In this document: positions 8,686 through 17,621 of the stretch, piece by piece
How the letters are laid out: the number at the start of each line of letters is the position of its first letter
Position numbering within the stretch: position 1 is the first letter of the stretch
From: an uncultured Oscillospiraceae bacterium
GTDB taxonomy: Bacteria; Bacillota; Clostridia; Oscillospirales; Acutalibacteraceae
DNA length: 48,357 nucleotides
NCBI GenBank assembly: GCA_900549055.1
Contig: URNB01000002.1
Coordinates: 1-48,357, forward strand
Direction: 5' to 3'
The notes under the pieces: generated by a model
What the model saw: only the letters and a program-made list of their open reading frames with translations
What the model was told of the DNA's origin: nothing
Databases searched by the model: none
Position numbers and translations under genes: made by a program

Positions 8686-10566
8686 ATGAGCAAAAGAATA
8701 ATTTCGTTTCTTCTTTGCGCGCTGCTGGCTTTATCGGCGGCGGGCTGCGGAAAGGATAAGCCTGTATCGGGCAATAAAAAACCGGGCAATACAAGCCGGG
8801 TCGGCTCTGATATTTCCTCATCGGAGCCTGATAACACGGAAGAAACCGACAGCACCGATAGCAAGCCTGATAATTCCGCGGTTAAAACCAACACGGAAAT
8901 AGGCGACCCGCTGCCGGATGTTTCGGAGAGCAATTCCAAAAGCTTCAGCTATACGGTTATACGCCCCAAAGGCTCCTCAACCGAAATTGAGGAGCTGGCA
9001 AAGGAAATGCGCTCGGCAATCAAAAAGACCTTTAACGCCACGGTTAAAATGACTTATGACGAAACGGGCGGCTCGGGCTACTATGAAATACTCATAGGCG
9101 CTACAAACAGGGCAGAATCAGCCGAAGCAAAGCGGCAGCTTGAAAGCAACCGCAAAAATCATCAGCTTGATTTTATAATAGCGGTGATAAATGAAAAAAT
9201 TTGCATTTATTCGGGCAATGAGGAAATGCTGCAAAAGGCGGTAAGCTATTTTACCGAAAGCTTTTGCTCCTCAAAAAAGGCGTGGCAAAGGCTTAACACC
9301 AAAACCCGCGTGATTTACGAGGCGCCGCTTATTTCCTACAACCATAAAATTGCGGGAAAGCCTTTAAGCAGCTTCAGATTTGTAACCCCAAGGGCAATGG
9401 AGTATATTTACGGTAAGGAAATACAGAGCATTACAAACCATTTGAGCAACAACCAGGGTTACGACCTCACCGTTACCGACGAGCGCGATACCGCGGTATC
9501 AAGCGAAATTATCGTGGGCGATACCTCCCGCGCGGAAAGCAAGGCGGTTACTGCTTCGGGAGACAATTGGGTGATAAAGGAAACCGGCGGAAAGCTTGTT
9601 ATAAAGGGCGGCAACAGTCTGTCCCTCGCCGCAGGAATAAAGGAGCTTGATTCGCTCATAATGGCGGGCGAGCAAAGCGGAAAGGGTCTTAACATAGCAA
9701 AGGGCTTTTCAAAAACCGGCAAATACACCCCCGGTAAGGGCGATTACAGGCTCGTATGGAACGATGAATTTAACGGCAGCGAGCTTAACCACTATTGGTG
9801 GATCGACTACAACAACGAAAAATACGGTTTACAGGAAAATTCCTCCAATGTTCTGGGCGGAAAGATGTATAACCTGCAAACCGAGGCAACGGCGGTTAAA
9901 AACGGCTCGTTTGAAATCTATAGCTGGCGCGACGGCAAGGATTTTTATTCAGGCAAGGCAACCACCAATTACACCATGATGTTCCGTTACGGAATAATGG
10001 AAATAAGGGCAAAAATGCCCGAGGCACCGGGCTGCGCCTCTATTTGGCTTAACTGCGCGGGCACCGGCTACGGGCTGGGCGCCGAGTTTGATATACTTGA
10101 AAACTTCGGCAGCGTCACCTCGTTTGCGGCAAACCTGCACAAGTGGGGCGGCGGCGGTAATTACCACACCTCGCTTGACGGCGATTCTGTCTACCGCAAA
10201 ACAAAGCAGTTTGCGTTTGTTGATAAGCTGGATAAAAACGGCACCCTTTCATCCGATTACCATGTATATACCCTTATATGGAACGAGCACCAGGTCATTC
10301 AGGCGGTGGACGGCGAGATTTTCTTCACCTACGAAATGCGTGACAGCGACGATACCTTCCGCCTGCCTTATTACCTGATATTCGGCGGCGGAGCAGGCAG
10401 CAATAACTATGGTGTTGCCTGGAAGGAGGGCGACCCCGATAGATTTACATACTCTGTTGACTATGTAAGAATTTATCAGACCGACGACCCCTTATCGCTT
10501 ATTTACCGCCGAGATACCGGTTTCCCGCCGAATGTACCCCTGCCGGCGGAATATGTTTATCATTAA
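8686..10566 (+). CDS. GH16 family endo-glycosidase lipoprotein
   Basis: This 626-residue lipoprotein probably cleaves a beta-linked glycan at the cell surface. The start is set at 8686 because AAGAGGGGAA precedes it and the protein then begins with a lipoprotein signal (lipobox LSAAGC); an earlier in-frame ATG at 8623 lies inside the preceding gene. An acidic Ser/Asp/Asn linker follows. Two copies of an alpha/beta domain come next (about residues 86-200 and 224-332), marked by EILIGATNRAES and EIIVGDTSRAES. GH16 spans about residue 351 to the end, beginning DYRLVWNDEFNG and ending FTYSVDYVRIYQ. The GH16 motif is intact as EFDILE with Glu467 (nucleophile), Asp469 and Glu472 (acid/base). The exact substrate (laminarin, mixed-linkage glucan, galactan) cannot be read from the motif. 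Confidence 0.9.
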   Translation: MSKRIISFLLCALLALSAAGCGKDKPVSGNKKPGNTSRVGSDISSSEPDNTEETDSTDSKPDNSAVKTNTEIGDPLPDVSESNSKSFSYTVIRPKGSSTEIEELAKEMRSAIKKTFNATVKMTYDETGGSGYYEILIGATNRAESAEAKRQLESNRKNHQLDFIIAVINEKICIYSGNEEMLQKAVSYFTESFCSSKKAWQRLNTKTRVIYEAPLISYNHKIAGKPLSSFRFVTPRAMEYIYGKEIQSITNHLSNNQGYDLTVTDERDTAVSSEIIVGDTSRAESKAVTASGDNWVIKETGGKLVIKGGNSLSLAAGIKELDSLIMAGEQSGKGLNIAKGFSKTGKYTPGKGDYRLVWNDEFNGSELNHYWWIDYNNEKYGLQENSSNVLGGKMYNLQTEATAVKNGSFEIYSWRDGKDFYSGKATTNYTMMFRYGIMEIRAKMPEAPGCASIWLNCAGTGYGLGAEFDILENFGSVTSFAANLHKWGGGGNYHTSLDGDSVYRKTKQFAFVDKLDKNGTLSSDYHVYTLIWNEHQVIQAVDGEIFFTYEMRDSDDTFRLPYYLIFGGGAGSNNYGVAWKEGDPDRFTYSVDYVRIYQTDDPLSLIYRRDTGFPPNVPLPAEYVYH

Positions 10567-10724
10567 GCGCTTTATGTTTTAAAATGTAATTTCTCCGCGG
10601 CGGACGCCGCAGGTTCTATTCCCAAAGCATTGCTGCAGCATTTTTAAAAATATGTTCAATTCCCGTGAAACGGCCACTTACGGGGGCTGAGCGCAATAGC
10701 AATTATTCGGAAGGAGAAATCATA
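10567..10724. other. 158-bp gap with short hairpins, no gene
   Basis: The gap between the GH16 lipoprotein and the dockerin gene holds a GCGGC-GGAC-GCCGC hairpin (10597-10610), a GCTGCAGC palindrome (10632-10639) followed by five T, and CCCGT/ACGGG arms around 10662-10684. It may contain a partial terminator or processing site. No clear promoter was found. Confidence 0.3.
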
Positions 10725-12155
10725 ATGAGATTAAAGAAAATTTTAGCAACGGTTTTAACGCTGGCGCTTATGGCGTCTGCGGCGGTTTGCATACCCTTTA
10801 CCGCATCGGCGGAATACAGCGGAACTAAATATACGTTTGAGGATTTCGGTGCCAATATATACAGCGGAGGCGGCGGAGTGTCAGGCCCTGCCTGGAGCAA
10901 GGAAACGGACGACGGCACTTACCTTCGCTATAAAACCGGCTGGAATATGGATATAAACGAGCAATCCATTTTGATGTCGGTCTGCAAGGGCGGAAGACCC
11001 GCCTGGAACGCCGGCGATAAGGTTGGCTTCACGCTCGGAAAAGCCTATGATATAGAGATTGAATACCGCTATCCCGCCTCTGCGGGCGGCAGCTATGATT
11101 GGGTCAACATGAGCGTTGAAGCAACGCTGCTCAAGGACGGGAATGTCGGAAATTACAATTCCGCATACAATCAAGCGCTTTTCACCTTAAGTAAGGATAA
11201 TGTAGGCACCGATTGGCAAATCTTCAAAGGCAGCATCACTGTTCCTGACAGCTTTGACGGAACAGCCTCTTCATCAAACATCGGCATTGTGTTTGAGGCG
11301 CAGGCGTCCTGCTGGACGAGCGCGGTAACCTTTGATATTAAATCGGTGACGCTGACTCCCGCCGCAGATCCCGAGCAGGACGATATGACTATCGACTTTT
11401 CAAACCATCAAACCAAAGCGAGCGCAGATGATTACGGCTCTAACTGCGTTGTTCAGAATACACCGTTTTCAAACTGGACTTCGGTAACCGAGGAAAGCGG
11501 AAACAGGTATTTAAAGCTTGAAAAGACCGGAGCCGCGCAGGATTTTAAACCCGGGCAGTGGCAGTACGAAGCGGACGACGGCTTTAATCTTATATGCAAT
11601 CAGGCGGGTAATGTCGGCTGGTACGGCTATGAAGCGCCGCTGAAGGACGCGTTTGTTCTGAAGGACAATACGGAATATTTCATAAAGCTGCGCTACAAGC
11701 TGAAATTCACCGATGGTGCGGGTGGCACAGTCCCTGTGAAAATGCTGCATACCGGCAAGCTGAATACAGCATCGCAGGCGCTTTGCGAGTGCGGTATCGA
11801 AAACAACGGCGTGACTCTTGCCGAAGCCGACGGATGGAAGACAGTAGCCTTTTCTGCGACAAACAAGTGCACCGACAGCGAGGACTGGAACTGCTTCGGC
11901 TTGGGATTTTACGACGAGACGGTTACAGACCGCAATTTTGAGCTTTGCGTTGACGAGGTCACCATAAGCTCTACCAACCCGATGTACGGCGACGCGGACG
12001 GCAACAACGAGATAGATATTCGCGACCTGGTGCGTATCAAACGGTACTCTGCGGGCATGACCGACGAAATAAACAGTGCAAGAGCCGATCTCGATTTTGA
12101 CGGCGTTGTGGATTCCGGCGATCTTGCGCTTTTACGCAGACAGCTTATAGGCTGA
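10725..12155 (+). CDS. Secreted dockerin protein with two carbohydrate-binding-like modules, no catalytic domain
   Basis: This 476-residue secreted protein starts at the ATG at 10725, set by AAGGAGAAA just upstream; an in-frame upstream start at 10665 has no RBS. A signal peptide ends near TASAEYSG. Two beta-sandwich modules follow: about residues 30-220 (YTFEDFGANIYSG) and 223-420 (MTIDFSNHQ, ending CVDEVTISS). The C-terminus is a type I dockerin with two calcium-loop repeats, DADGNNEIDIRDLVRIKRY and DLDFDGVVDSGDLALLRRQL, which would attach the protein to a cohesin on a scaffold encoded elsewhere. It is clearly paralogous to the first two-thirds of the product at 12454 but lacks the GH16 domain. 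The likely role is a non-catalytic glycan-targeting subunit of a cellulosome-like complex. Confidence 0.85.
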   Translation: MRLKKILATVLTLALMASAAVCIPFTASAEYSGTKYTFEDFGANIYSGGGGVSGPAWSKETDDGTYLRYKTGWNMDINEQSILMSVCKGGRPAWNAGDKVGFTLGKAYDIEIEYRYPASAGGSYDWVNMSVEATLLKDGNVGNYNSAYNQALFTLSKDNVGTDWQIFKGSITVPDSFDGTASSSNIGIVFEAQASCWTSAVTFDIKSVTLTPAADPEQDDMTIDFSNHQTKASADDYGSNCVVQNTPFSNWTSVTEESGNRYLKLEKTGAAQDFKPGQWQYEADDGFNLICNQAGNVGWYGYEAPLKDAFVLKDNTEYFIKLRYKLKFTDGAGGTVPVKMLHTGKLNTASQALCECGIENNGVTLAEADGWKTVAFSATNKCTDSEDWNCFGLGFYDETVTDRNFELCVDEVTISSTNPMYGDADGNNEIDIRDLVRIKRYSAGMTDEINSARADLDFDGVVDSGDLALLRRQLIG

Positions 12156-12424
12156 ATTTAATGCCTGCTGAACAATTCAAAAGTACCTTAACCAAGCATG
12201 TTGGTGTAAACTTTTGAATTGTTCAGGTGCAAGGTTTTTGCGCAATTTTGCGAAAAAACCTTGCACTTTAAAAAGAATCACATTTTGATTCTTTTTAAAA
12301 TCAGGCGACAATCAATGGATACTGACGGTCAAAACAAAGGTTTTGACCCATAAAATCGAGATTTTAACTCGATTTTATATAATTGCATTTGCTAATGCAA
12401 TTATTCAGTAGACATTAATTTAAA
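12154..12424. repeat. Nested inverted-repeat array: six consecutive perfect hairpins inside imperfect terminal inverted repeats
   Basis: The whole gap between two paralogous dockerin genes is made of inverted repeats. Arms are: 12168-12183/12211-12226 (CTGAACAATTCAAAAG, 16 bp); 12227-12239/12254-12266 (GTGCAAGGTTTTT, 13 bp, with CGCAA/TTGCG inside); 12267-12280/12286-12299 (TTTAAAAAGAATCA, 14 bp); 12327-12335/12340-12348 (GGTCAAAAC, 9 bp); 12350-12360/12368-12378 (ATAAAATCGAG, 11 bp); 12379-12388/12395-12404 (ATAATTGCAT, 10 bp). An outer pair, about 12154-12179 with 12399-12424, matches at roughly 20 of 26 positions. The design suggests a mobile fold-back (MITE-like) element or a structured RNA. 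It contains no ORF of note. A terminator role for single hairpins is possible but does not explain six in a row. Confidence 0.75.
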
Positions 12425-12453
12425 CTCACGGGGCGGAAAGGAAGAAATGCAGG

Positions 12454-14742
12454 GTGAAAATTAAAACGGCGGGCTTTTTAACGGCTCTTACGGTATTCTT
12501 TTCGGCTTTTTCCGCCGCTCCGATTACGGTATCGGCAGAATATGCCGGTACCGCTTATACTTTTGAGGACTTTGTTATCAATTATGAGTCGGGCGGCTTA
12601 AAAAACGGCGAGTGGACAAAGCAGACCGACGATGGGGTATACCTCCGCTTTTCAGCCAAATGGTACGACCTAAAAACCGTTCCGGCGGCGGTTTCGGTTT
12701 GTCCTGCGGGAACGCCCGACTGGACAGACAGCAGCAAAATAGGGCTGACCGCCGGTAAGGCTTATACCGTCACGGTTGAATACCGCTATTCACAAAGTGC
12801 CGACAGCGAGGTCTTTCTTGAAGCAACGCTTTTGAAAAACGGCAGCACCGCCGCTTACAGCGCGGAATTCAATTCCCGAATAACCGTTTTGAGAAAAAAT
12901 ACGGAAATATCGCAGTGGCGGAAATCATCGGCGGCCATAACCGTACCGAAGGACTTTGAAAGCCCCGAAAAAGCGAATATAGGTATTTCGCTCACCTCTT
13001 CGGACAGCTTGAACGGCGGGCTCACCTTTGACATAAGAAGCGTCACGGTTGAGCGAGCTCCCGAATCGGAGCATATGGAAATTGATTTCGGCAATTATAC
13101 CAATGACTCCCAAAAAGAAAACGGCAACCGCTTAATGCAGAATACCGCATATTCAAGCTGGGAGGTATGCGCGGAAGGCGAAAATAAATACATAAGGCTT
13201 ACAAAAAGCGGTGTCGCTGAAGCTTTCACACTCGGCAAATACCCCTACACCGCCGATAGCGGTCTTAAAATGATCGTAAATGAAGCGGCGGCGGGCGAGT
13301 ATTACAACAACCGTACTCCGTACTCCGATATTTTCGCACCGGCGCAGGATACGAAATATTATATAACCGTGCGCTACAGACTTGAATTTGCCGAGGGCGT
13401 ATACGGCTTGCTTCCGATAAAAATGATGCATACGGGGTATCGCGCGACCGGCTCCGCCTCCCTTATTGAATGCGGAATTGAAAACGGCGGGTACGTGCTT
13501 TCGGAAACCGATGAATGGAAAACCGTTTCGTTTTCGGCGGTAAACCGCTGCACAGGCTCAGAGCATTGGGGCAGCTTCGGCTTAAGCTTTTATGATGAAT
13601 CGGTTAAGGATAAGGATTTTATCCTTTGCGTTGATAAGGTTACAATAGGGCTTACCGACACTATGCCCGAGTCGGGGGATGTAAACGCCGACGGCAATAT
13701 TGATATTTTGGATCTGATTATTCTTAAAAAGTATTGTGCGGGTGCGGGCGGCGATATAAGCAAGACTGCGGCAGACCTTGATTCGGACACCGTTATAGGC
13801 GCGGGGGATACGGCGGTGCTGCGCAGACTTCTGCTCGGAGATAAGCCGCTTATTATTACCGACACATCGGAATATGCGGCGGAGCTTTTGCAAAACGGCT
13901 ACAGCTATACCTGGGGCGATGAATTTAACTCTGGCACACTTGATACCGCCAAATGGGATAATCACGGCGGCACTCTCTCCTCCATGATACGCACGGAAAG
14001 CGAAGGGCTTCGGCGCGTCAAAGGCGGAAAGCTGCAAATGCGGATAAAGCCTTATAACGACCCCGATAATGCGGATATTAAGTATGCCGCGGCATATGGG
14101 GTAAAAACGGCAAATACCATGGCGTACAGGTACGGTTATCTTGAAATGCGGGCGAAAATGAGCTTTATTCCGGGCGTGTGGCATTCCTTATGGCTGCAAA
14201 CGCTTCAGCCTATAGCCCAGAAATATTTTAATTACGATAAGCTGTTCGGCGGCTGCCTTGCGGAGGTGGATGTTTTTGAAATCCACAATACCGCCCGCGA
14301 GCGCGTTACTCCGAATCTGCATTTGTGGCGGTGGGATAACGCTATAAGGGACAGCTATCATGTTCAGGCGCCGAGGCACAGCGGAAAGCGGTACTACACC
14401 TACGAAAATACCGAAAATCTTTCAAATGAGTACCATATTTACGGCTTTTTATGGACGCCGCGGGAAATGACGATGTATATTGACAACGAGCCTTATATCA
14501 CCTACGATTTAACGCAAAGCCTGTGGGATAAGCTTGAAAACGGGCTTACCGAGGCGGCAATTCATGCGCCTATGGATGTTATTATAGGCATAGGGCTTTC
14601 AACTCCGGAAAATGTTCCGTGGGGAAACGATTCAATGTGGCTTGATGAAGACAGCTTCAACGGCATAGACTATACGGTTGATTATGTGCGGTTGTATCAG
14701 AGCCGTTCGGTTAAGGATACAATGCTGTTGCTTGATAAGTAG
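12454..14742 (+). CDS. Secreted GH16 endo-glycosidase with internal dockerin and two binding-like modules
   Basis: This 762-residue secreted enzyme starts at GTG 12454, preceded by GGAAAGGAAG; the nearby ATG at 12447 runs into a stop. A signal peptide ends near ITVSAEYAG. Two modules homologous to those of the preceding gene follow (about residues 30-208 and 209-405). A type I dockerin is at 408-464 (DVNADGNIDILDLIILKKY and DLDSDTVIGAGDTAVLRRLL). GH16 is at about 483-753, starting YSYTWGDEFNSG. Its catalytic motif is intact as EVDVFE with Glu604, Asp606 and Glu609. An internal dockerin ahead of the catalytic domain is less common than a terminal one. The protein probably sits on a scaffold and cleaves the same kind of glycan as the GH16 lipoprotein. 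Confidence 0.9.
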   Translation: MKIKTAGFLTALTVFFSAFSAAPITVSAEYAGTAYTFEDFVINYESGGLKNGEWTKQTDDGVYLRFSAKWYDLKTVPAAVSVCPAGTPDWTDSSKIGLTAGKAYTVTVEYRYSQSADSEVFLEATLLKNGSTAAYSAEFNSRITVLRKNTEISQWRKSSAAITVPKDFESPEKANIGISLTSSDSLNGGLTFDIRSVTVERAPESEHMEIDFGNYTNDSQKENGNRLMQNTAYSSWEVCAEGENKYIRLTKSGVAEAFTLGKYPYTADSGLKMIVNEAAAGEYYNNRTPYSDIFAPAQDTKYYITVRYRLEFAEGVYGLLPIKMMHTGYRATGSASLIECGIENGGYVLSETDEWKTVSFSAVNRCTGSEHWGSFGLSFYDESVKDKDFILCVDKVTIGLTDTMPESGDVNADGNIDILDLIILKKYCAGAGGDISKTAADLDSDTVIGAGDTAVLRRLLLGDKPLIITDTSEYAAELLQNGYSYTWGDEFNSGTLDTAKWDNHGGTLSSMIRTESEGLRRVKGGKLQMRIKPYNDPDNADIKYAAAYGVKTANTMAYRYGYLEMRAKMSFIPGVWHSLWLQTLQPIAQKYFNYDKLFGGCLAEVDVFEIHNTARERVTPNLHLWRWDNAIRDSYHVQAPRHSGKRYYTYENTENLSNEYHIYGFLWTPREMTMYIDNEPYITYDLTQSLWDKLENGLTEAAIHAPMDVIIGIGLSTPENVPWGNDSMWLDEDSFNGIDYTVDYVRLYQSRSVKDTMLLLDK

Positions 14743-14771
14743 CCGCAACTGACGCAGGAGGTTGAGATATA

Positions 14772-17621
14772 ATGAAGCAACGAAGGCTTACGCGGGGCAT
14801 TTCGGGCATAATTACTGTTGTTTTGCTTATAGGTGTTATCGCTGCGGCGCTACCGACGGCGGCAAAGGGGACGGATGGCGGCACTTCCTCTGCCGTTTAT
14901 TACAGCACCGACGAAAACGGCTATATGATGTATAAGGAAAATAACAGTGATGCTCCGCTTGCCGAAAAGGATATTTTGCTGCCCGGCGGCAGTGAAACGC
15001 TGAACGGGCGCGGAGGTGTGAAAACCGTATCCGAAAGCGGAGAAGCGGAGTATTCGGTCACCGTGCCGAAAAACGCTCTTTACGAGCTTTGCATTACATA
15101 TCTTCCGCTCAGGGAAAACGGCGGGGAGATTGAGCTTTCCTTAAGACTGGACGGCGCTTCGCCTTTTACAGAGGCAGGCAGCCTTAAGCTGCCGCATTAT
15201 TATAAGGACAGCGGGAAGATAAGAGAAGATAAAAACGGAGATCAGTATACGCCCGAGCAGGTGGATTATAACGATTTTGTTTCGGTTTCGGTATTCGATG
15301 AGACGGGAGCGGAAAACGATCCGTACAGATTTTTGCTGACAGAGGGCAGCCATACGCTTAAAATCGGAAATTTAAGCGAGAGTCTTGCCATAGCGGAAAT
15401 CAGGCTTAAAGCCCCCGCGGTGCCGATAAGCTATAGTGAAACGAAGAATGCCGATAAAGCCGAAAGCATATCGGCAGAGCCTATTGTTATCGAGGGCGAA
15501 AGCGCGGAAAGAAAGAGCAATCGCTCCATTGTTTCAAAGTCGGATACCTCCTCGCCCGCAATAAGCCCCTCAAGCGCGGAAAAGCAGTTTATAAACTACA
15601 TCGGGCTTACAAGCTGGAAGACCCCCGGAGAGGAAGCGGTATGGCGCTTTGAGGTTGAAACGGCGGGATATTACGATTTAAGATATATTTATAAGCAGGA
15701 TCAGACCGTAAACGGATATTCCTACCGCAGAATGAAAATTGACGGCAAAATTCCCTTTGCGGAAGCCGCCGAAATGAAATTTTACTACGGAACCTCATGG
15801 AAACGCGGCGCTTTTGCGGATGACAGCGGCAACCCCTATTACATATGGCTTGATAAGGGTGAGCATACGCTTTCCATGTCGGCGACCATGGGTCCCACCG
15901 CCGAGTATTACCGCAGGCTTAAGGCTATAACCGAGGGGCTGGGCAACCTTTATTTGCAAATAACAATGATAACCGGCGATTCGCCCGATTCCTCGCGCGA
16001 CTATGACCTTTTCAAGCAGATAGACGGCTTTAACGATACTCTTAATAAATATTATGAGCAGTGCAATACGCTGGCTGAGGATATGAAAAGGCTTTCGGGG
16101 AATGAGACTACCTCGCTTATAACCTCGATTAAAAATATGGCGCGGGTTTTGAAGTCAATGCGTGATAACCCCTACACCGCGCAAAACTATGTTAAGGATT
16201 ATTACAACAACTACACAACGGTAAGCTCATGGCTTTACGATATGCAGGCTATGCCGCTCGGAATAGACAGGCTTATATTCGTCCCCTGCGGCAGCGGCTA
16301 TGAAATAGATATGCCGAGCTTATTGCACCGTATTTCCTTTGGGGTCAAGCGGTTTTTAATATCCTTTACGGATGATTACAAATCAGGCGGCAAGGGCGGC
16401 GGGCAGCTTAAAATATGGGTCAACTGGGGCAGAGACCAGGCAATGGTGCTGAACTCGCTTATAGAAGAAAGCTTTACGCCCAAAACCGGGATAAACGTTC
16501 GCCTGGAGCTTACAAACGCTTCGCTTATTAACGGTATTCTTTCGGGAAATGCGCCCGATTTATCATTGCACCTTGCAAGAACCGAGCCGGTAAACCTTGC
16601 CATGCGCGGCTCTTTGGTGGATCTTACCGGATTTTCCGATTACAGCGAGGTTGCCACGCGTTTCGGTGAAACCTCGGCGGTGCCGTACACCTATGAAAAC
16701 GGCATTTACGCTTTGCCCGATACGCAGTCGTTTTATCTTATGTTTTACAGGACGGATATTTTCAAGGTTTTAGAGCTGAAAGCTCCCGAAACATGGGATG
16801 ATTTTCTTGCGGTTACCGCAGTTTTGCAAAGAAACAATATGGCATCGTGGATTCCGTATACTCAAATAACAGCCTCAACAACCGTTAATACCGGTGTGGG
16901 CGGGCTTAATCTTTTCGCCTCTATATTGCAGCAAAACGGCGCCGAGCTTTATAATAAGGAGCTTAACAGCTGCACTCTTGATTCAAAGCTTTCGCTTAAA
17001 GCATTTACATATTGGAGCGAAATGTATACCAAATATAAAATGCCAACCACTGCTAACTTTTACAACCGTTTCAGAATAGGCACAATGCCGCTGGGCATAG
17101 AGGTTTACACACAGTACACCACGCTTAAGCAGGCGGCACCCGAAATTGACGGCAGGTGGGCGGTAGCGATGGTTCCCGGTACACGCCATGCTGACGGAAC
17201 GATTGACCGCACCGTTTCGGGCGCGGGAACGGGCTGCGGAATTTTATCAGCCTCAAAAAATAAAGAGGGCGCATGGGAGTTCCTTAAATGGTGGACGCGT
17301 GCTGATACGCAGCTTAAATATAACAACAACGTTGAGTCGATTCTCGGGACGGTTTCAAGAACCGCAACGGCAACGAACGAGGCGTTTGAACAGATGGTAT
17401 GGTCTGCCGGCGACCTTAAAATTTTAAAGGAGCAGCGGGCGCAAATAAAGGAAATTCCCGAAGTGCCGGGCAGCTATTATGTATCGCGCGCGGTTGACCA
17501 GGCCTTCTGGAGCGTTGTAAACGGCGGCGAATCTCCGAAGGACGCGCTTATGAAATGGTCGGATATAGCGAACAACGAAATAGAGCGCAAGGTTGAGCAA
17601 TACAGGGGGGAGAAGGCTTGA
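14772..17621 (+). CDS. Large solute-binding protein with N-terminal carbohydrate-binding-like modules
   Basis: This 949-residue exported protein has a signal peptide or N-terminal anchor (residues 13-33, IITVVLLIGVIAAALP) without a clear lipobox. Two beta-sandwich modules follow at about residues 50-215 and 235-375; the second begins VIEGESAERKSN and ends with the KGEHTLSM element seen in CBM35/CBM6-like folds. A helical region spans about 380-480. A family 1 solute-binding domain runs from about 540 to the end (LKIWVNWGRDQAMVLN, TGINVRLEL, SGNAPDLSLHL, and TRADTQLKYNNNVES near the C-terminus). It is much longer than normal binding proteins (about 450 residues), so it may hold the glycan while handing product to the transporter. 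An AGGAGGT precedes the ATG. The two permeases directly downstream are its likely partners. Confidence 0.85.
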   Translation: MKQRRLTRGISGIITVVLLIGVIAAALPTAAKGTDGGTSSAVYYSTDENGYMMYKENNSDAPLAEKDILLPGGSETLNGRGGVKTVSESGEAEYSVTVPKNALYELCITYLPLRENGGEIELSLRLDGASPFTEAGSLKLPHYYKDSGKIREDKNGDQYTPEQVDYNDFVSVSVFDETGAENDPYRFLLTEGSHTLKIGNLSESLAIAEIRLKAPAVPISYSETKNADKAESISAEPIVIEGESAERKSNRSIVSKSDTSSPAISPSSAEKQFINYIGLTSWKTPGEEAVWRFEVETAGYYDLRYIYKQDQTVNGYSYRRMKIDGKIPFAEAAEMKFYYGTSWKRGAFADDSGNPYYIWLDKGEHTLSMSATMGPTAEYYRRLKAITEGLGNLYLQITMITGDSPDSSRDYDLFKQIDGFNDTLNKYYEQCNTLAEDMKRLSGNETTSLITSIKNMARVLKSMRDNPYTAQNYVKDYYNNYTTVSSWLYDMQAMPLGIDRLIFVPCGSGYEIDMPSLLHRISFGVKRFLISFTDDYKSGGKGGGQLKIWVNWGRDQAMVLNSLIEESFTPKTGINVRLELTNASLINGILSGNAPDLSLHLARTEPVNLAMRGSLVDLTGFSDYSEVATRFGETSAVPYTYENGIYALPDTQSFYLMFYRTDIFKVLELKAPETWDDFLAVTAVLQRNNMASWIPYTQITASTTVNTGVGGLNLFASILQQNGAELYNKELNSCTLDSKLSLKAFTYWSEMYTKYKMPTTANFYNRFRIGTMPLGIEVYTQYTTLKQAAPEIDGRWAVAMVPGTRHADGTIDRTVSGAGTGCGILSASKNKEGAWEFLKWWTRADTQLKYNNNVESILGTVSRTATATNEAFEQMVWSAGDLKILKEQRAQIKEIPEVPGSYYVSRAVDQAFWSVVNGGESPKDALMKWSDIANNEIERKVEQYRGEKA

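Noticed and set aside
12154..12424. CRISPR array
   Set aside because: The palindromes are all different and there are no equal repeats with regular spacers, and no cas genes are in the window.
13582..14184. 200-codon minus-strand ORF within the dockerin-GH16 gene
   Set aside because: It mirrors the codon pattern of the forward gene, has no RBS, and the forward protein has an intact dockerin and catalytic motif.
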